Shown here piece by piece: positions 61,985 through 64,000 of a DNA stretch of 64,000 bases. The position numbers and the translations under genes were made by a program. Below the pieces are notes generated by a model, which had not been told where the DNA came from, did no database searches, and worked only from the letters and a program-made list of their open reading frames with translations. Source of the stretch: Schistosoma haematobium (Eukaryota > Platyhelminthes > Trematoda > Strigeidida > Schistosomatidae). Numbering within the stretch: position 1 is the stretch's first letter; each line of letters begins with the position of its first letter. Location: positions 27,291,536 to 27,355,535 of the forward strand of contig NC_067198.1 of the NCBI RefSeq assembly GCF_000699445.3, written 5' to 3'.

Positions 61985-62152
61985 TTAAAGCTAGATCACC
62001 ATGGAAAACCTGAAAGCATTGGATAACCGTTTCGTCCTAGTATGTGACTCCTCAACAGTGTACATCCACCATCGCGCTCGTGGGATTCGAACCTAAGATC
62101 TGTCGATCTCGCGCGAAAACACGACCTCTGGACCATTGAGTTGGCATCCAAG
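61985..62152 (-). mobile_element. Hammerhead SINE, lineage 2, minus copy, decayed
   Basis: Minus strand: tRNA-like head with box A remnant (ccaactcaatggtccag) and box B (aggttcgaatccc), then hammerhead core TTGAGGAG, stem II TCA-CATACTA-GGA (one mismatch) and CGAAACGG, then the tail. C3 is T and stem II is damaged. Confidence 0.75.
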
Positions 62153-62154
62153 TA

Positions 62155-62840
62155 TATTAATTGTTATGTCTATTTAACCTGAATTAATTTCGAAAAAGTA
62201 TATCAATGTATAGTCAAATTACTAAACATGTGTTTTTAATAAACACATCATATGTTCAATAAGAAACCAAGATTAATTTACCGCATATGTACTTTTTATG
62301 TTCTTTTGTAATTTAACTATGTTTATAGTTAATAATAATTCATCATTTGTAGCATATTTATTTCATGTATTTGTTTAAGTAATATAAAGTTTAAATCTTT
62401 CTAACAGACGTTGTTTCTATGTAGATTTGAATAGTTTTATATTGTTTATTACAAGATAGAAATAAAGTATAGTTTGTTTTAAATCGGTCAAAAATTTATT
62501 CTAAGTTATATTATTACATCATATATATATAAAGTGATCTATATATAATAATGAAATCATTTAAACTTGATTACTTATGAGAGAGGAGATAGTGAACATT
62601 ATTATTCATAACATTTTCCAATTTATGTGTCTGACATTCATATTATACATGAAACATTACATTAATTATTATTAAGTGGGCCAATGTTTTATAATTGAAT
62701 TTTGTATTTAGTAAATACATGATCATTGTTTCCCGTTTAAATTAAAAGTTGTTCTTTTAAATATCGATTATTTATGCATGATTTACTTAGTTTTAAAAAG
62801 AAAGAAATTAATAATGGTAGATAGGATATTAGAGTTAGTT
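62155..62840. other. AT-rich intergenic, nothing seen
   Basis: No gene or repeat supported apart from short TA-rich runs. Confidence 0.4.
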
Positions 62841-62856
62841 TAGATGGTGGTTGGAG

Positions 62857-62916
62857 GTAGTCGACAGGAAACCCTGGACCTGGGTTTCATGCTAATTGGC
62901 ACTCGTCAGCAAGGTG
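62857..62916 (-). ncRNA. Hammerhead ribozyme, lineage 3, downstream copy
   Basis: Minus strand: stem I ccttg / caggg, core CTGACGAG, stem II TGC-CAATTA-GCA, GAAA, stem III ACC-CA-GGT, cleavage triplet GTC. All invariant core bases are present. The base before GAAA is T, giving a G-U pair at the foot of stem II. The predicted cut is between 62877 and 62876. Confidence 0.82.
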
Positions 62917-63198
62917 TACCTGTAATCTTGAGGGAACTGGTGCTCCCTGGCGGATTTGATCCCGTGTCACCCAGCTTCACAGTCAGAGACGTTACCACTG
63001 AGCTATCCGAGCCACGACTGACCTCCTGTAGGACTGAGATGTAATTACAATTGATTAATCACTGGGTGGTGATCAATGTCATGCGTGTCTAGTACTTATT
63101 AGTGCAGACCGAATGATATCCACCATGTTGCAATGTGGCCACCAGCCTAGGTGGCTCGACACTGCATGCACTATTGTGAGAATAGATGGTGGTTGGAG

Positions 63199-63260
63199 GT
63201 AGTCGACAGGAAACCTTGGACCCGGGTTTCGTGTTACTTGGCACTCGTCAGCAAGGTGTT
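63199..63260 (-). ncRNA. Hammerhead ribozyme, lineage 3, upstream copy, fully paired
   Basis: Minus strand: stem I ccttg / caagg, all Watson-Crick; core CTGACGAG; stem II closed by GTG / CAC; C-GAAA; stem III ACC-CG-GGT; triplet GTC. With the 23.9 kb motif, it is the best hammerhead of the window. The predicted cut is between 63219 and 63218. Confidence 0.86.
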
Positions 63261-63261
63261 A

Positions 63262-64000
63262 GTTAGTATAAACTAATAAATTAATTACCATAATGTTATT
63301 AGTAACTGAATATAGTTTCGTAATAATTATGACTGTTGTTAGTCTTTAGTCATATGCGTATTTAATTTATATACCACAGAAAAGAGGACTTATTTATTAT
63401 CGATCATAGGTGCTTGTCATTCTTTTTGTTTGTTTGTACTGTTAGTTTTAGATAATTAGTTTGTAACTAGTAAACATTTACCGTGAGTATACATTCATGA
63501 ACTGATTAAGTTTTACGAAAAATATTAAATTGTACTCCTTTGAATATTTTGTTACCTTGAATAATTCTCTTAATGATTTTGTGAATTTTTTATAATACAT
63601 TCTTATAAGTTTTGCATGAATATTAAGTTCACTAGTGAAGTCAATTACTTATATTTATAAATTATTTTTAATATGATTGAAGGTAGATATTGGGAAACTT
63701 TGAAACAAATTTACTGGTCATGATTTCTCAGTAAAACCATGGGAATTATCTTCAGTAATAAGTCACTAGTAAACACAAGAATATTATTAGTTTGGGCAGT
63801 TTCCAGGAGTTTGTTGAATTTTATAGCTTACATCATAAGCTAAATTAGGATGAAACAGCTATTCATTGATTTTCATTTGTGAATAACTGTCAAGCCACAG
63901 TTATTCTATAAAGTTAACTACAATTTTAAACGTCTCTCGAAAACGCCCTATAGGCACTTCTTATTCATGATTTTGATAAGAATGTTTATGTTACCCTATC
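63262..64000. other. AT-rich intergenic, nothing seen
   Basis: No gene, RNA or repeat supported up to the window end. Confidence 0.4.

Larger units (their letters stand above)
62841..63260 (-). mobile_element. Hammerhead SINE, lineage 3, one unit plus second hammerhead
   Basis: A direct repeat (tagatggtggttggaggtag) starts at 62841 and 63183, a period of 342 bp. In minus-strand order there is a hammerhead (63260-63199), the tail (63182-63030), a tRNA-like head with box A (tagctcagtggtaacg) and box B (gggatcaaatccg), and then a second hammerhead (62916-62857). A complete monomer is thus bracketed by two cleavage motifs. Beyond the outer hammerhead the similarity stops at 63260. Confidence 0.87.

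Overview
The window is nuclear DNA from a flatworm, almost certainly a schistosome (blood fluke). It is AT-rich and intron-rich, and it carries two RTE-type LINE families plus several tRNA-derived SINEs with hammerhead ribozyme motifs, as described for the schistosome Sm-alpha repeats. I do not assign a species.

Three protein genes are supported, all on the minus strand. A single-exon gene for an unrecognised one-pass membrane protein lies at 1202-2179. A seven-exon gene for a YjbQ/UPF0047 family protein (148 aa) spans 13803 down to 5192. A ten-exon gene for the XPG-family Holliday-junction resolvase GEN1 (676 aa) spans 38238 down to 14828. I assembled both multi-exon genes by hand. Splice sites are GT-AG, the phases agree at every junction and the totals divide by three. 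A 61-codon ORF at 46348-46533 (+) holds the histone H3 N-terminal tail with no histone fold. The right-hand third (52-64 kb) shows no convincing gene.

Most of the rest is mobile DNA. GEN1 introns hold a broken SR2-like RTE (33.7-36.9 kb), two solo LTRs in opposite orientation around exons 5-6 (28.9 and 25.9 kb), a hammerhead SINE with an adjoining palindrome (23.9-24.3 kb), a 5'-truncated RTE with 15-bp target-site duplications (19.0-21.9 kb) and older RTE tails. A YjbQ intron holds an internally deleted RTE with intact ends (8780-9549). An almost intact SR2-like RTE sits at 48.7-51.9 kb. A short SINE that shares the LINE 3' tail occurs twice (29.7 and 43.4 kb).

The most interesting candidate system is the hammerhead SINE set. 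At least three lineages share the catalytic core but differ in stems I-III with compensating changes. At 62.84-63.26 kb two hammerheads flank one 342-bp unit, so one transcript could release a 342-nt monomer. The inverted LTRs around GEN1 exons 5-6 are a second candidate, since their pairing could favour circular RNA or an in-frame transcript lacking catalytic residues.
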